A stretch of 64,000 nucleotides of DNA. Origin: Alphaproteobacteria bacterium. GTDB lineage: Bacteria; Pseudomonadota; Alphaproteobacteria; Micropepsales; Micropepsaceae. Numbering within the stretch: position 1 is the stretch's first letter; each line of letters begins with the position of its first letter. The stretch lies in contig JAFKEW010000049.1 in the NCBI GenBank assembly GCA_017308375.1, positions 115,286-179,285 on the forward strand, read 5' to 3'. The translations under genes were made by a program, and so were the position numbers. The notes beneath the pieces were generated by a model. It was not told where the DNA came from. It saw only the letters and a program-made list of their open reading frames with translations, and searched no databases. Of the stretch, positions 17,178 through 25,976 are shown piece after piece.

Positions 17178-17517
17178 TTACCCGCGCCGTTGCAGCGGCG
17201 CGAGCTTCACGGTCGAGCTGCCCTTGGCCAGCACATTGCCGGCCTCGTCCGTCAGCCGGCCTTCGAGAAAGGCGGTGGAACGGCCTATCTTCTCGATAGA
17301 GCGGCGTCTTGGTGAATTCGGTGGCGGCCAGCACGGCATGGGCCATAGCCGCATCGATCCACCCGGTGACGAAGCCGCCCTGCACGATGCCGCCGGAATG
17401 GCACATCGCCATGGTGGCGTTGTAATGCAGGATGCAGCGGCTGGGGTCGCCGGTTTCGACCTGGCGGACAAAGCCCAAGGATTCGGACAGCGCGTCCGGC
17501 TTCGCGACAATGTTCAT
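17178..17517 (-). pseudogene. PaaI-type hotdog thioesterase, disrupted by deletion and frameshift
   Basis: From ATG 17517 the frame encodes the hotdog start and the motif GGIVQGGFVTGWIDAAMAHAV, which carries the conserved Gly-Gly and Asp region of PaaI-type thioesterases. After EFTKTPLY the frame shifts. In the neighbouring frame the family's end appears (GRSTAFLEGRLTDE, then NVLAKGSSTVKL) and stops at 17178. The strand of about 25-30 residues normally between them is missing. This resembles the lesion in the methyltransferase at 5275-6226. Confidence 0.78.
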
Positions 17518-17604
17518 GGCGTTTCCCGAATAGCGATCCGGATCAGTCTTTAACCGCTCGCCCTGTGAAGCGCCACTAGCGCCCCCTTAAGGCCACAAAC
17601 CTCC

Positions 17605-19050
17605 TCAGGCCACGGACCCCACCGCGATGCGGCGGCGATTGCCGCTCCAGAAGAACAGCAGTCCCGCCAGCGTGGCCGCCAGGGTGGCGATGACGATCTT
17701 CAGAAAAGTCGCGCCCGGATGGGGGTCGCTGCCGCTCGGCACCAGCGTGCAGGCAATGGCCACAAGCGTCGCGCTCAGACCCACAACCCCCAAGGCCAGA
17801 CGCAGGCGCCCACCCTGGGCACCAAGCCGCTTCAGATAAGCGGCAAAAACGAACACATACGGGACTGTGGCCGCAAGCACGCCCATCGCAACAAGAAAGT
17901 CATAAGCGGCGGCGGCACTGGCGCCTGCCTGGCCCAGCACCACCATGAAAAGTGTCATCGCCCCCATCAGAATGATGGCGGGGCCCGGCGCCCCGGTTTT
18001 CGGATGGCGGCGCGCGAAGACGGCCGGCAGCCTGTGGTCGCTGCCGGCGGCGACGGCAAGCCGCGTGCCGATGCCGAACCACGCGGTCAGCCCGCCAAGC
18101 ATGGCGAGCGCCAGAAAACCGATCGCGGCATTGGCGAGCATGGGCATACCGGCATGGGCGAAGGCCGCGTGCAGCGCATCGGGAAGGCCGGTCAGGCGGG
18201 TCAATTCCGCCTTCGGCAACAGCAGCAGCATCGCCGCCGTTCCGACGCCGTAGATAAGCGTCAGGGATACGCCAAGCGCGGCCAGCACAAAGTTGATCGT
18301 GCGCCGCCCGCCTTTGACCTCGTCCTGCAGGAAGGCGACCGTCTCCGATCCGCAGAATGCAAACACGACCGTGCCCCAGAGAATGGCGGTATCGAAATTG
18401 GCGGGCGGCAGATAGGACGCGCCGTGGAAATTCGCCGCACTCTGCCCGCGCACGAGAAAAAGTGCCGCCAGCAGCACGAGGCTTAAAAAGATGATCCAGG
18501 TGCCCGCCGCACCGAAATTGGTGAACCATTTGCTGCCGCGCAATCCGGCGAATTGCAACGCGGTCACGAAGACGCCGAGCAAAAGCGAGAGCGGCAGATA
18601 AAGCGCTGCGCCTTGCGCCGGGAGGCCGGCAACCGAAAGGATCAGCCCGCTGGTGAAATAGAGAATGCCGGCGAAATAAGGCAGCAGGCCCAGCCAGTAA
18701 AACCAGCCGCACAGAAAGCCCGAAAGCGGGCCGAAGGTTTCCCGCACCCAGGTGTAAAGCCCGCCTTCACCGGGGAATTGCGCCGTCAGATCCGCGGTGG
18801 CCACCGAAAGCGGTACAAAGAAGGTGAGAAACGCCAGCGCCCACAAGGGCAGCGCGGCCGGCCCCACGGCAGCGGCGACCGCCAGCCAGCGCAGGCCCAC
18901 CATCATCACCAGGGCGTAGAAGGTGGTGTCGATGAAACGCAGCTTTGGCGCTGTTGCGAGCAGCAGGCCATTTTCTGCGACCGGCAGGCCAACTTCGCCG
19001 CCGGCGATGGCAGGTGTCGCCGCAAGCCCGCCCTTCGCGCCAGCGCCCAT
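17605..19050 (-). CDS. APC-superfamily amino acid permease
   Basis: A 481-residue integral membrane protein with about twelve hydrophobic segments. FPGEGGLYTWVRETFGPLSGF and FAFCGSETVAFLQDEVKGGRR are typical of the amino acid-polyamine-organocation superfamily, near the glutamate:GABA antiporter group. The N-terminal 30 residues are soluble. The substrate is not determinable. It is divergent from the acyl-CoA ligase at 19337 and follows no operon partner other than the broken thioesterase. Confidence 0.88.
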   Translation of the reverse strand: MGAGAKGGLAATPAIAGGEVGLPVAENGLLLATAPKLRFIDTTFYALVMMVGLRWLAVAAAVGPAALPLWALAFLTFFVPLSVATADLTAQFPGEGGLYTWVRETFGPLSGFLCGWFYWLGLLPYFAGILYFTSGLILSVAGLPAQGAALYLPLSLLLGVFVTALQFAGLRGSKWFTNFGAAGTWIIFLSLVLLAALFLVRGQSAANFHGASYLPPANFDTAILWGTVVFAFCGSETVAFLQDEVKGGRRTINFVLAALGVSLTLIYGVGTAAMLLLLPKAELTRLTGLPDALHAAFAHAGMPMLANAAIGFLALAMLGGLTAWFGIGTRLAVAAGSDHRLPAVFARRHPKTGAPGPAIILMGAMTLFMVVLGQAGASAAAAYDFLVAMGVLAATVPYVFVFAAYLKRLGAQGGRLRLALGVVGLSATLVAIACTLVPSGSDPHPGATFLKIVIATLAATLAGLLFFWSGNRRRIAVGSVA

Positions 19051-19137
19051 GGACGCCCCGGTGATACCCGGCAGGAATTCTTAGCTGGTCCGCAGCCGCG
19101 CACAAGGCCCGCCCGCCTGTTCGATCATGCCTATCTG

Positions 19138-19195
19138 ATCATGGGGGGCCGATCATGGGGGCCGATCATGCCGGTCCAATCATGAGGGGCCCGCG
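19138..19195. repeat. Short degenerate GATCATG repeats
   Basis: Four spaced copies of an (A/G)ATCATG core separated by GGGGGCC-like spacers lie in the 286-bp divergent gap between the permease and the acyl-CoA ligase. They may be simple slippage products. Both promoters must be within this gap, but none could be assigned. Confidence 0.5.
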
Positions 19196-19336
19196 CGGGG
19201 ACACGGCAGCGCCCAAAATCACCGCAACCCGGCCAAATCCCTCACTGGCCAAATTCCTCAAAGGATGCGTTGCCCGCGCCGGTTCCTATTTCCTATGATG
19301 CGGCCAATGTAAGCCGTTGGGAGGATTGTTGCCGAT

Positions 19337-20971
19337 ATGTTGGGGCTGATGCAGGACTGGCCGTTGCTGGTCCACAAAATTCTTGACCATGCCGCGCTTT
19401 ACCACGCGAACCGCGAGGTGGTGACACGCACGGTTGAAGGCCCGATCCACCACACCACCTATGGCGAGATGGCACCGCGCGCGCGGCGGGTGGCCCATGC
19501 GCTGGAGCGGCGTGGCATCAAGTTGGGCGACCGGGTGGCGACGCTGGCCTGGAACTCCTACCGGCATATGGAAACCTGGTACGGCATCACCGGCATCGGC
19601 GCGGTCTACCACACGCTGAACCCCCGCCTGTTCCCGGACCAGATCGTCTATATCGCCAATCACGCGAACGACCGGGCGCTGTTCTTCGACACCACCTTCA
19701 CCGATCTGGTGGTGCAGATCGCGCCCAAACTCAAGAATGTCGAATTCTATGTCGCGCTGTGCGACCGGGAGCACCTGCCGAAAGCGGACCTGCCGAACCT
19801 GATCGCCTATGAGGATTTCATCGCCGATGCCGATCCCGCCTTCGCGTGGAAGGACTTCGACGAGAATACCGCTTGCGGGCTTTGCTATACCTCCGGCACC
19901 ACGGGCAACCCCAAGGGCGTGCTCTACAGCCACCGCTCCAACGTGCTGCACGCGATGATGGTGGCGCAGGCCGATGCCCATGGCCTCAGCAACAAGGATT
20001 CGGTGCTGGCGGTGGTGCCGATGTTCCACGCCAATGCCTGGGCGCTGGCGTTCGAGGCGCCGATGGTCGGCGCGAAGATTGTCTTTCCCGGCCCGAAATT
20101 CGACGGTGCCTCGATCTATGAATTGCTGGACACCGAAAAGGTCACCATGACTGCGGCGGTGCCGACCGTGTGGCTGATGCTGCTGCAATATCTGGAAGAG
20201 AACAATCTCAAGCTGCCCAACCTCAATTCGGTGCTGATCGGCGGCTCTGCCTGCCCGCGCTCGATGATCGAGACCTTCGAGAAGAAATATGGCGTCGAGG
20301 TGATCCACGCCTGGGGCATGACCGAGATGAGCCCCTTGGGCACACTCGGTACCATGAAGCACGACATCGTGGACCTGCCTTACGAGCAGAAGCTCGATTA
20401 CAAATGCAAGCAGGGCCACGCCCCGTTCGGGGTCGAGATGAAGATCGTCGATGCCGAAGACAGGGAATTGCCGCGCGACGGCAAGGCGTTCGGGCGGCTG
20501 AAGGTGCGCGGGCCCGCGATTGCCAAAGGCTATATGGGCGGCGACGGCAAGGACGCTTTCGACAGCGAAGGCTGGTTCGATACCGGCGATGTGGCGACGC
20601 TGGACCCGCGCGGTTACATGACCATCACCGACCGGGCCAAGGATGTGATCAAATCCGGCGGGGAATGGATTTCCTCGATCGAGATCGAAAACCTGGCGGT
20701 GGGCCACCCGGCCGTGGCGGAAGCGGCCGTGATCGGCGTGGTGCATCCCAAATGGGATGAGCGCCCGCTTCTGGTCGTGGTGCTGAAAGAGGGCAAGACC
20801 GCGAGCAAAGACGACTTGCTGAATTATCTGTCGGGCAAGATCGCCAAATGGTGGATGCCGGACGATGTGGCGTTCGTGGACGAACTGCCGCATACCGCGA
20901 CCGGAAAAATCCAGAAATCGGCATTGCGCGAAAAATTCGGGAGTTACCGTCTGCCGACGGCGGCGGAATAG
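19337..20971 (+). CDS. Medium/long-chain acyl-CoA ligase (AlkK-like)
   Basis: A 544-residue ANL synthetase with P-loop [29 protein letters not shown] (A5), [15 protein letters not shown] (A7) and [13 protein letters not shown] (A8). The C-terminal catalytic lysine lies in [12 protein letters not shown]. The N-terminus [20 protein letters not shown] closely resembles the AlkK/medium-chain group. It would activate fatty acids for beta-oxidation. ATG 19337 follows a GGGAGG-containing stretch. The DUF1499 gene begins 10 bp after its stop and is probably co-transcribed. Confidence 0.92.
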   Translation: MLGLMQDWPLLVHKILDHAALYHANREVVTRTVEGPIHHTTYGEMAPRARRVAHALERRGIKLGDRVATLAWNSYRHMETWYGITGIGAVYHTLNPRLFPDQIVYIANHANDRALFFDTTFTDLVVQIAPKLKNVEFYVALCDREHLPKADLPNLIAYEDFIADADPAFAWKDFDENTACGLCYTSGTTGNPKGVLYSHRSNVLHAMMVAQADAHGLSNKDSVLAVVPMFHANAWALAFEAPMVGAKIVFPGPKFDGASIYELLDTEKVTMTAAVPTVWLMLLQYLEENNLKLPNLNSVLIGGSACPRSMIETFEKKYGVEVIHAWGMTEMSPLGTLGTMKHDIVDLPYEQKLDYKCKQGHAPFGVEMKIVDAEDRELPRDGKAFGRLKVRGPAIAKGYMGGDGKDAFDSEGWFDTGDVATLDPRGYMTITDRAKDVIKSGGEWISSIEIENLAVGHPAVAEAAVIGVVHPKWDERPLLVVVLKEGKTASKDDLLNYLSGKIAKWWMPDDVAFVDELPHTATGKIQKSALREKFGSYRLPTAAE

Positions 20972-20980
20972 GGGATCTGT

Positions 20981-21745
20981 ATGCGGGCTCTTCCGGTCCT
21001 CGCGAAGCTCGCCTTCGCGACTTTTGCCATTTCGGCATTGATCGGGGGAGGGGCGGCGCTCGGCACGCGCATCGGCGTGTTCGATTACCAGCTTGGCCTT
21101 CTGAAGATATTTCCCTGGTGCGTGTTCACCGGCCTTGGCGCGCTGGCGCTTTCGATTCTGTGGGCGCTTTCGGCCCTGATCCGCAATTACGGCACAGGCG
21201 CGCTTTACGGCGTGATCGCGCTGGTCGGCTCCATCGCCATCGTCTCAGGCCCGCTCTACACCATTTTCCAGGCGCGCGAATTGCCGCCGATCCACGACGT
21301 CTCGACCGATGTGATGAATGCGCCGGCGTTCGAGGCGCTGCTGCCCGTGCGCGTCCATGCCGATACACCGGCCGCTTACGACGGACCGGACAAGCTGGTG
21401 TTCCGCGGCAAGGAAACCAGCGTCGCCGCGCTGCAGAAAAAATATTACAGCGACATCCATCCCATCGCGATCCTGACCAAGCCGGACGTGCTTTACTGGC
21501 GCGGCTTCGAAGCGGCAAAGCGCATGGGTTGGCAGATCATCGCCTTCGATCCCAAGCGCGGCCGGGTTGAGGCGGTGGCACGCAGTTTCTGGTTCGGCCT
21601 GCCGCATGACGTGGTGATCCGGGTGCAGCCGTCGGGGCTTGGCGCCCGCCTCGACATCCGCAGCAAAAGCCGCTTCGGCAACGAGGATTTCGGATCGAAC
21701 GCCAATCTGATCCGCGCCTACGTCAAGACATTGGCGAGGCGCTGA
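20981..21745 (+). CDS. DUF1499 membrane protein
   Basis: A 254-residue protein with three N-terminal hydrophobic segments (about residues 8-28, 45-66 and 72-95) and a soluble DUF1499 domain behind them (LPPIHDVSTD near residue 105 to the end, including FWFGLPHDVVIRV and RSKSRFGNEDFGSNA). The function of DUF1499 is not established. GGGGATCTGT precedes the start. It is probably an operon partner of the acyl-CoA ligase. Its stop is 9 bp from the GIY-YIG unit at 21755. Confidence 0.88.
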   Translation: MRALPVLAKLAFATFAISALIGGGAALGTRIGVFDYQLGLLKIFPWCVFTGLGALALSILWALSALIRNYGTGALYGVIALVGSIAIVSGPLYTIFQARELPPIHDVSTDVMNAPAFEALLPVRVHADTPAAYDGPDKLVFRGKETSVAALQKKYYSDIHPIAILTKPDVLYWRGFEAAKRMGWQIIAFDPKRGRVEAVARSFWFGLPHDVVIRVQPSGLGARLDIRSKSRFGNEDFGSNANLIRAYVKTLARR

Positions 21746-21754
21746 CCACCAACT

Positions 21755-22135
21755 TGTCATGGCCCGCGAAAGCGGGCCATCCAGACGAGGCCAGTCAGGC
21801 GTTTAATGTTTCCGACAAATCCAACCAGTCGGGATTGCTCTTTTCGATCAGTTCCAGCTTCCAGCGGCGTTTCCATTTTTTCAACCGGCTTTCCCGGTGA
21901 ATGGCTGCATGTACATCATCAAAGATTTCGAAATAGACCAGAATCTTCACGCCATATTTCTTCGTGAAACCGTCTTTGACGCCTTCGCGATGCTCCCATA
22001 TGCGACGGCTGATATCGCCCGTGACACCGATATAGAGCGTGCCATTGCGCGCGCTTGTAAGAATGTAGACCCAATAGGATTTGGATCTCCGGTGCGTCTC
22101 ATCAACTGGATGGCCCGCTTTTGCGGGCCATGACA
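21755..22135. mobile_element. GIY-YIG gene unit bracketed by 30-bp inverted palindromic repeats
   Basis: A 30-bp sequence at 21755-21784 recurs in inverted orientation at 22106-22135 with one mismatch in the loop. Each copy is itself a palindrome, ATGGCCCGC and GCGGGCCAT around a 4-base loop (GAAA at 21768-21771, TTTT at 22119-22122), with outer ends TGTC and inner ends CCAG. Between them lies the nuclease domain of a GIY-YIG gene. The right repeat also supplies the last codons of the MBL gene, which suggests insertion into an existing gene end. No target duplication is obvious. That it moves is inference. Confidence 0.6.
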
Positions 22136-22154
22136 GAGAGCGAATATTCTTCAC
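21795..22154 (-). CDS. GIY-YIG nuclease-domain protein
   Basis: A 119-residue frame carrying a small GIY-YIG domain: YWVYIL, GTLYIGVTGDISRRIWEHREG, KKYGVKILVYFE, and the catalytic-type Glu in AIHRESRLKKWKR. The first 17 residues (SLSWPAKAGHPV region) are translated from the flanking palindromic repeat, and the only usable start, ATG 22154, lies outside the repeat in the end of the MBL gene. The two genes therefore overlap by 53 bp and may be coupled. Relatives are small standalone nucleases; a cellular role is unknown. Confidence 0.82.
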   Translation of the reverse strand: MKNIRSLSWPAKAGHPVDETHRRSKSYWVYILTSARNGTLYIGVTGDISRRIWEHREGVKDGFTKKYGVKILVYFEIFDDVHAAIHRESRLKKWKRRWKLELIEKSNPDWLDLSETLNA

Positions 22155-23016
22155 CCGTCTTCGTCGCCCGGCCTTCGTTCACCAGTTGAATAAGATGGGC
22201 GAGCACCGAACGCGACGCCGCCGGATGCAGACGCTTGTCCACATCGGCATACATGCGCGCGACCATGGCGGGAATGGTATTCACGCCGTCGCGCAGACAG
22301 GCGAGGATCTGGTTCTCGCGATCCACGCGGTGTTCCAGATAGGCCTTGAGAAACGGCTTCGGGTCCGTCACCGGCGCGCCATGGGTGGGATAAAGAATTT
22401 CGTCATCGCGCGCGATCAGCTTTTTCACGCTCGCCATATATTGCGCCATGTCGCCATCGGGCGGCGTGACCACGGTGGTCGACCAGCCCATGATGTGATC
22501 GCCGGTGAACAGCGCCTTCTCTTCCTTCAGCGCGAAACACATATGGTTCGAGGTGTGGCCGGGCGTATAGACGCATTCAAACGTGAAGCCATCGCCCCTG
22601 ACGATATCGCCATCCTTCACCCGCACATCGGGCACGAAATCCATGTCGCCGCCCTCCTCCATCCTCACGCCGCCATCTTCCACCTTGCCCGAACCATGCG
22701 GCCCGAAGGCGTAGGTTGGCGCGCCCGTCCATTCCTTCAAGGGGCGCGCGGCGGGCGAATGATCGCTGTGGGTGTGGGTGACGAGGATATGGCTGACCCG
22801 CTTGCCCGCAATGGCGCGGCGCAAGGCGTCCAGATGCTCCGGCAGATCGGGGCCGGGATCGATCACCGCGATGTCGCGGTCACCGACGACATAAACCCCG
22901 GAGCCCTTGAAGGTGAACGGGCCGGGATTGCGCGCCAGAAGCCGCGACACGCGCGGGCTGAGGGCGACGGTTTCTTCATAAGGCGCATCGAGCGTGCGGA
23001 TGAACGGAATAGCCAT
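22102..23016 (-). CDS. MBL-fold metallo-hydrolase (LACTB2-like)
   Basis: A 304-residue metallo-beta-lactamase-fold hydrolase. The zinc motif HTHSDH is at residues 81-86, later ligands sit in YTPGHTSNH and FTGDH, and a C-terminal winged-helix-like region includes VARMYADVDKRLHPAASRSV, as in LACTB2/glyoxalase II-like proteins. Substrate could be a thioester or nucleic acid. The final residues VMARKSGPSS and the stop come from the inverted repeat at 22106-22135, so the native C-terminus has been replaced by a few foreign residues. Confidence 0.88.
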   Translation of the reverse strand: MAIPFIRTLDAPYEETVALSPRVSRLLARNPGPFTFKGSGVYVVGDRDIAVIDPGPDLPEHLDALRRAIAGKRVSHILVTHTHSDHSPAARPLKEWTGAPTYAFGPHGSGKVEDGGVRMEEGGDMDFVPDVRVKDGDIVRGDGFTFECVYTPGHTSNHMCFALKEEKALFTGDHIMGWSTTVVTPPDGDMAQYMASVKKLIARDDEILYPTHGAPVTDPKPFLKAYLEHRVDRENQILACLRDGVNTIPAMVARMYADVDKRLHPAASRSVLAHLIQLVNEGRATKTGEEYSLSVMARKSGPSS

Positions 23017-23141
23017 GCGTCACTTTATGCGCCGCCCACCCGTTTTGGCCAGTTGGCATTTCTTCGTTTGACGCCCGCAAACCGCCCCCCTAACGTCGCG
23101 GCCGGGCAATGATGCGCCTTGGTGCGCAAAGGGAGAAACGC

Positions 23142-23753
23142 ATGAAATTTTATAATTCACTTGGTCCCAATCCGCGCGTGGTACGCATGTTCATGGCCGA
23201 GAAGGGCATCACGATCCCCTTTGAGGAGATCGACATCATGAAGGGCGACAACCGCAAGGAGCCCTATCTGAAAAAGAACTCCATCGGCCAGATGCCGGCG
23301 CTTGAGCTGGATGGCGGCCATTGCGTGACCGAGATCACCGCGATCTGCGAATATCTCGAAGACATTCATCCGAGCCCTGCGCTGATCGGCGACAGCCCGG
23401 AGAAAAAGGCCGAATGCCGCAAATGGACCCGGCGCATCGACCTCAACGTCTGTGAGCCGCTGGCCAACGGCTTCCGCTTCAGCGAAGGCCTGCCGCTGTT
23501 CAAGGATCGCATCGTCACGGTGCCGGAAGCGGCCGCCGGATTGAAGCGCATCGCGCAGGACCGGCTGAAATGGCTGAACGGCGAAATGGAAGGCAAGGAG
23601 TTCGTCTGCGGCAAGCGCTTCACGCTCGCCGACATCATGCTCTATTGCTTCCTCGATTTCGGGGCCGGTGTCGGCCAGCCGATCGACCCGGAGTTCAAGG
23701 CGATCAACGCCTGGTTCAACCGGGTGAAGGAACGGCCCAGCGCCAAGGCCTGA
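23142..23753 (+). CDS. Glutathione S-transferase
   Basis: A 203-residue cytosolic GST. The thioredoxin-like domain (residues 1-80) has NSLGPNPRVVRMFMAEKGI, the cis-proline in GQMPALELD, and the glutathione-contacting TEITAICEYLED. The helical domain carries CGKRFTLADIMLYCFLDFG, the N-capping motif of GSTs. It has no catalytic Cys at the usual site; a Ser at position 5 may serve. ATG 23142 follows GGGAGA; the earlier ATG at 23109 lacks a ribosome site. Confidence 0.9.
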   Translation: MKFYNSLGPNPRVVRMFMAEKGITIPFEEIDIMKGDNRKEPYLKKNSIGQMPALELDGGHCVTEITAICEYLEDIHPSPALIGDSPEKKAECRKWTRRIDLNVCEPLANGFRFSEGLPLFKDRIVTVPEAAAGLKRIAQDRLKWLNGEMEGKEFVCGKRFTLADIMLYCFLDFGAGVGQPIDPEFKAINAWFNRVKERPSAKA

Positions 23754-23788
23754 GTTTTCGTTTCATCTTTCATTTCATCGAATTTGGC

Positions 23789-24172
23789 TCAGGCAAACGC
23801 CTTGCCGTCCAGCACCTGAATCAGGCCCTTGATGGTGCGGTAGAGATACCAGATCACCAGGATCAGATAGATCACGAAGCCGATGCCGATGAACACCAGC
23901 GGCAACGCCACGATACTGACCACCAGGCTGACCCAGAACACCGAAATCAGATTGTCGAGATGGCTTTCATAGATCGTGCCGCGCGCATCCCCACGCTTGA
24001 CGTAAGCGAGGATCACGCCCGCCACGGAGGTGAAAAACACCGACACGAACAGCGCCAGAAAAAGTGCATAGGCGATGATGGTGACAAGCCTCAGGCTTTC
24101 CTGCCGGTCCACGGCGGTGGGCGTATAGGCTGGCGGCATCTGGGCGGATGCGGGGCTGGCCGGATCACTCAT
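23789..24172 (-). CDS. Small membrane protein, DUF4870-like
   Basis: A 127-residue protein with about three hydrophobic stretches (residues 28-55, 75-95, 97-112). The signature VKRGDARGTIYESHLDNLISVFW between the first two matches a widespread family of small inner-membrane proteins with unknown role. The N-terminal 25 residues are proline/alanine-rich and soluble. It is convergent with the GST gene and monocistronic as far as can be seen. Confidence 0.75.
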   Translation of the reverse strand: MSDPASPASAQMPPAYTPTAVDRQESLRLVTIIAYALFLALFVSVFFTSVAGVILAYVKRGDARGTIYESHLDNLISVFWVSLVVSIVALPLVFIGIGFVIYLILVIWYLYRTIKGLIQVLDGKAFA

Positions 24173-24380
24173 GGGCGTTTCCTTGCGATCACGACAGAAA
24201 TGTGGGAACGCCGCTACGCAATGTCAACGAGCGGTCACGCACACCGCCACCGCAATGTCACATATGTTGCTGAATAAGCGCGAAAAAATGTGATGAACCT
24301 AACGCAGAATGTCACTCGACCAGAGGGCCCGATCCGCGCGAAAAAGGCCGTGCGGGGCGAGCGATCAGGAGGTGATCGTC

Positions 24381-24620
24381 ATGCCGACTTACGAAATCTG
24401 CTATCTCGACCGGAATGGCACCTTACGGGCCAAATTCAGCGCCATGTGCGAAGGCACGACCAAGGCCAAGGTGCTGGCCCACGCCATGAAACCGCATCAC
24501 ACCGCGCGCATGGAAGTGTGGCACGGCGCAACACTTGTCTATGCACGGCCGCAATGGCCGGCCGCCGCTGCGCTGGAATTCGTGCCGGGCGCGCGGATCG
24601 CGGAGGGCGTTCCCGGTTGA
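24381..24620 (+). CDS. Small hypothetical protein
   Basis: 79 residues beginning PTYEICYLDRNGTLRAKFSA. ATG 24381 is chosen because AGGAGGTGATCGTC, an excellent ribosome site, stands directly before it; the frame extends upstream to 24309 without one. The composition is that of a soluble cytosolic protein with basic and hydrophobic alternation. No family is recognised. It precedes a secreted small protein by 54 bp. Confidence 0.7.
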   Translation: MPTYEICYLDRNGTLRAKFSAMCEGTTKAKVLAHAMKPHHTARMEVWHGATLVYARPQWPAAAALEFVPGARIAEGVPG

Positions 24621-24674
24621 CAGAGGCGGGATGCGGGGCCTCAATCGCGCTCCAACAAGAAAGTGGAGCGCACA

Positions 24675-25097
24675 ATGACAGGCTCGAAACGTCTTTCCCG
24701 CACATCTTTCCGTGCTGGTGCACAATTGCTTGCGGCGGCTGCCCTTCTGGCGTGGCTGCCGCAAGCGGCATCGGCCGATTCGGCTTCCGAGGCGGTGACG
24801 GCGGCAACCCACGCCAATCTGGCGGCGGCGGGCAAGGACATCGGCACGGTACACACCCATCTGCATCACACACTGAACTGTCTGGTGGGGCCGAAGGGCG
24901 AAGGCTTTGACAAGGCGGCCATCAACCCGTGCGCCAATGCCGGCAATGGCGCGATCCCCGACAGCAAGGACGCGGCCAAAACCAAGGTGCTGGAAGACGC
25001 GGCCACCCTTGCGCGCGGCGGCATCGCGGCAACCGATCTGGCGGCCGCACAGAAGGCGGCGCACGAAACGGAAGCCAAGCTGAAGACCCTGAAATAA
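24675..25097 (+). CDS. Small secreted alanine-rich protein
   Basis: 140 residues with a Sec signal peptide: basic start TGSKRLSRTSFRAG, hydrophobic LLAAAALLAWLP and a cleavage site near ASADS. The mature part is helical, with HTHLHHTLNCLVGPKGEGFD and two cysteines (LNC and PCANAG) that could form a disulfide in the periplasm. The family is not one I recognise. GTG 24663 is an alternative start. Histidine-rich HTHLHH could bind metal, but this is inference. Confidence 0.72.
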   Translation: MTGSKRLSRTSFRAGAQLLAAAALLAWLPQAASADSASEAVTAATHANLAAAGKDIGTVHTHLHHTLNCLVGPKGEGFDKAAINPCANAGNGAIPDSKDAAKTKVLEDAATLARGGIAATDLAAAQKAAHETEAKLKTLK

Positions 25098-25203
25098 TCG
25101 TGCGAGTGAAATAGTCGTTCGGGTTCCGGCATCGAATTTTGCGTTTCATCGTTTCCTTGTGAACGGCTGCGGTTTCACGCAGTCCCGGCCATGAGGGAAT
25201 TGA

Positions 25204-25875
25204 ATGATGAAATTTCAAGCCCTGTTCGCGGCCGCCGCGCTGGCCGCGGCGGTGTCTGTTCCGGTTTCGGCATCGGCGTCGGATCAGGGCGCGGTCCTTG
25301 AAGGCGCCGCCACCACCATCGCCAATCTGCAGCACGATCCCGCCTTCTCCACTGCGCAGAAAATGCTGCGCCGCGCACGCGCGGTATTGATCATCCCATC
25401 GCTCGTCAAAGGCGGATTTTTCGTCGGCGGTGAAGGCGGCGATGGCGTTCTGATGATGCGGCACGGCAAGCACTGGAGCGCACCGGCCTTCTACACCATG
25501 GGCTCAGCCTCGTTCGGGCTGCAGATCGGTCTTGAAAAGGCGCAAGTCGTGCTTCTGATCATGAGCGATCGCGCGCTGAAGGCGGTTGAACGCGACGAGT
25601 TCAAGATCGGCGCCGGTGCCGGCATCACCGCCGTGACATTAAGCGCGGCGGCGGAAGGCGCCACCAGCGGCAATCTTTCCGGCGACATTGTCACCTGGTC
25701 GAGCGCCAGCGGCGCCTATGGCGGGTTGACTATCAACGGGTCTGTGCTGAAACCGCGCAGCGGCTGGAATGAAGAATTCTACGGCAAGCCGGTCACGGTG
25801 ATGCAGATCCTGAACAACAAGGTGACCAATGCCGAAGCCACGCCCGTGCGGCGCGATCTTGCCGCCGCGATGTAA
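25204..25875 (+). CDS. SYLF/YSC84-domain lipid-binding exported protein
   Basis: 223 residues with a signal peptide (MKFQALFAAAALAAAVSVPVSA). The SYLF domain follows: AVLIIPSLVKGGFFVGGEGGDGVLM, ASFGLQIGLEKAQVVLLIMSD, and GNLSGDIVTWSSASGAYGGLTINGS. SYLF proteins bind phosphoinositides in eukaryotes; bacterial ones are periplasmic or outer-membrane associated with unclear function. Two in-frame ATGs (25204, 25207) are possible. It probably has its own promoter in the 106-bp gap upstream. Confidence 0.88.
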   Translation: MMKFQALFAAAALAAAVSVPVSASASDQGAVLEGAATTIANLQHDPAFSTAQKMLRRARAVLIIPSLVKGGFFVGGEGGDGVLMMRHGKHWSAPAFYTMGSASFGLQIGLEKAQVVLLIMSDRALKAVERDEFKIGAGAGITAVTLSAAAEGATSGNLSGDIVTWSSASGAYGGLTINGSVLKPRSGWNEEFYGKPVTVMQILNNKVTNAEATPVRRDLAAAM

Positions 25876-25924
25876 CCGCACCGGATAAAGGAAAATGAGC
25901 GTTCAAACGCCTACGGCATTGAAG

Positions 25925-25976
25925 CCGGCCCGCATTAAAACCGGCCCGCACTAAAACCGGGCCGCATTAAAACCGG
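25925..25976. repeat. 16-bp tandem repeat
   Basis: Three near-identical copies of CCGCA(T/C)TAAAACCGG in tandem between the SYLF gene and the convergent PAS gene. The last copy contains the stop codon of the PAS gene, so the array probably grew from the gene's own end. Confidence 0.8.

Noticed and set aside
25925..25976. Possible regulator binding array
   Set aside because: Sits between convergent gene ends, so a tandem duplication of the gene tail is more likely.
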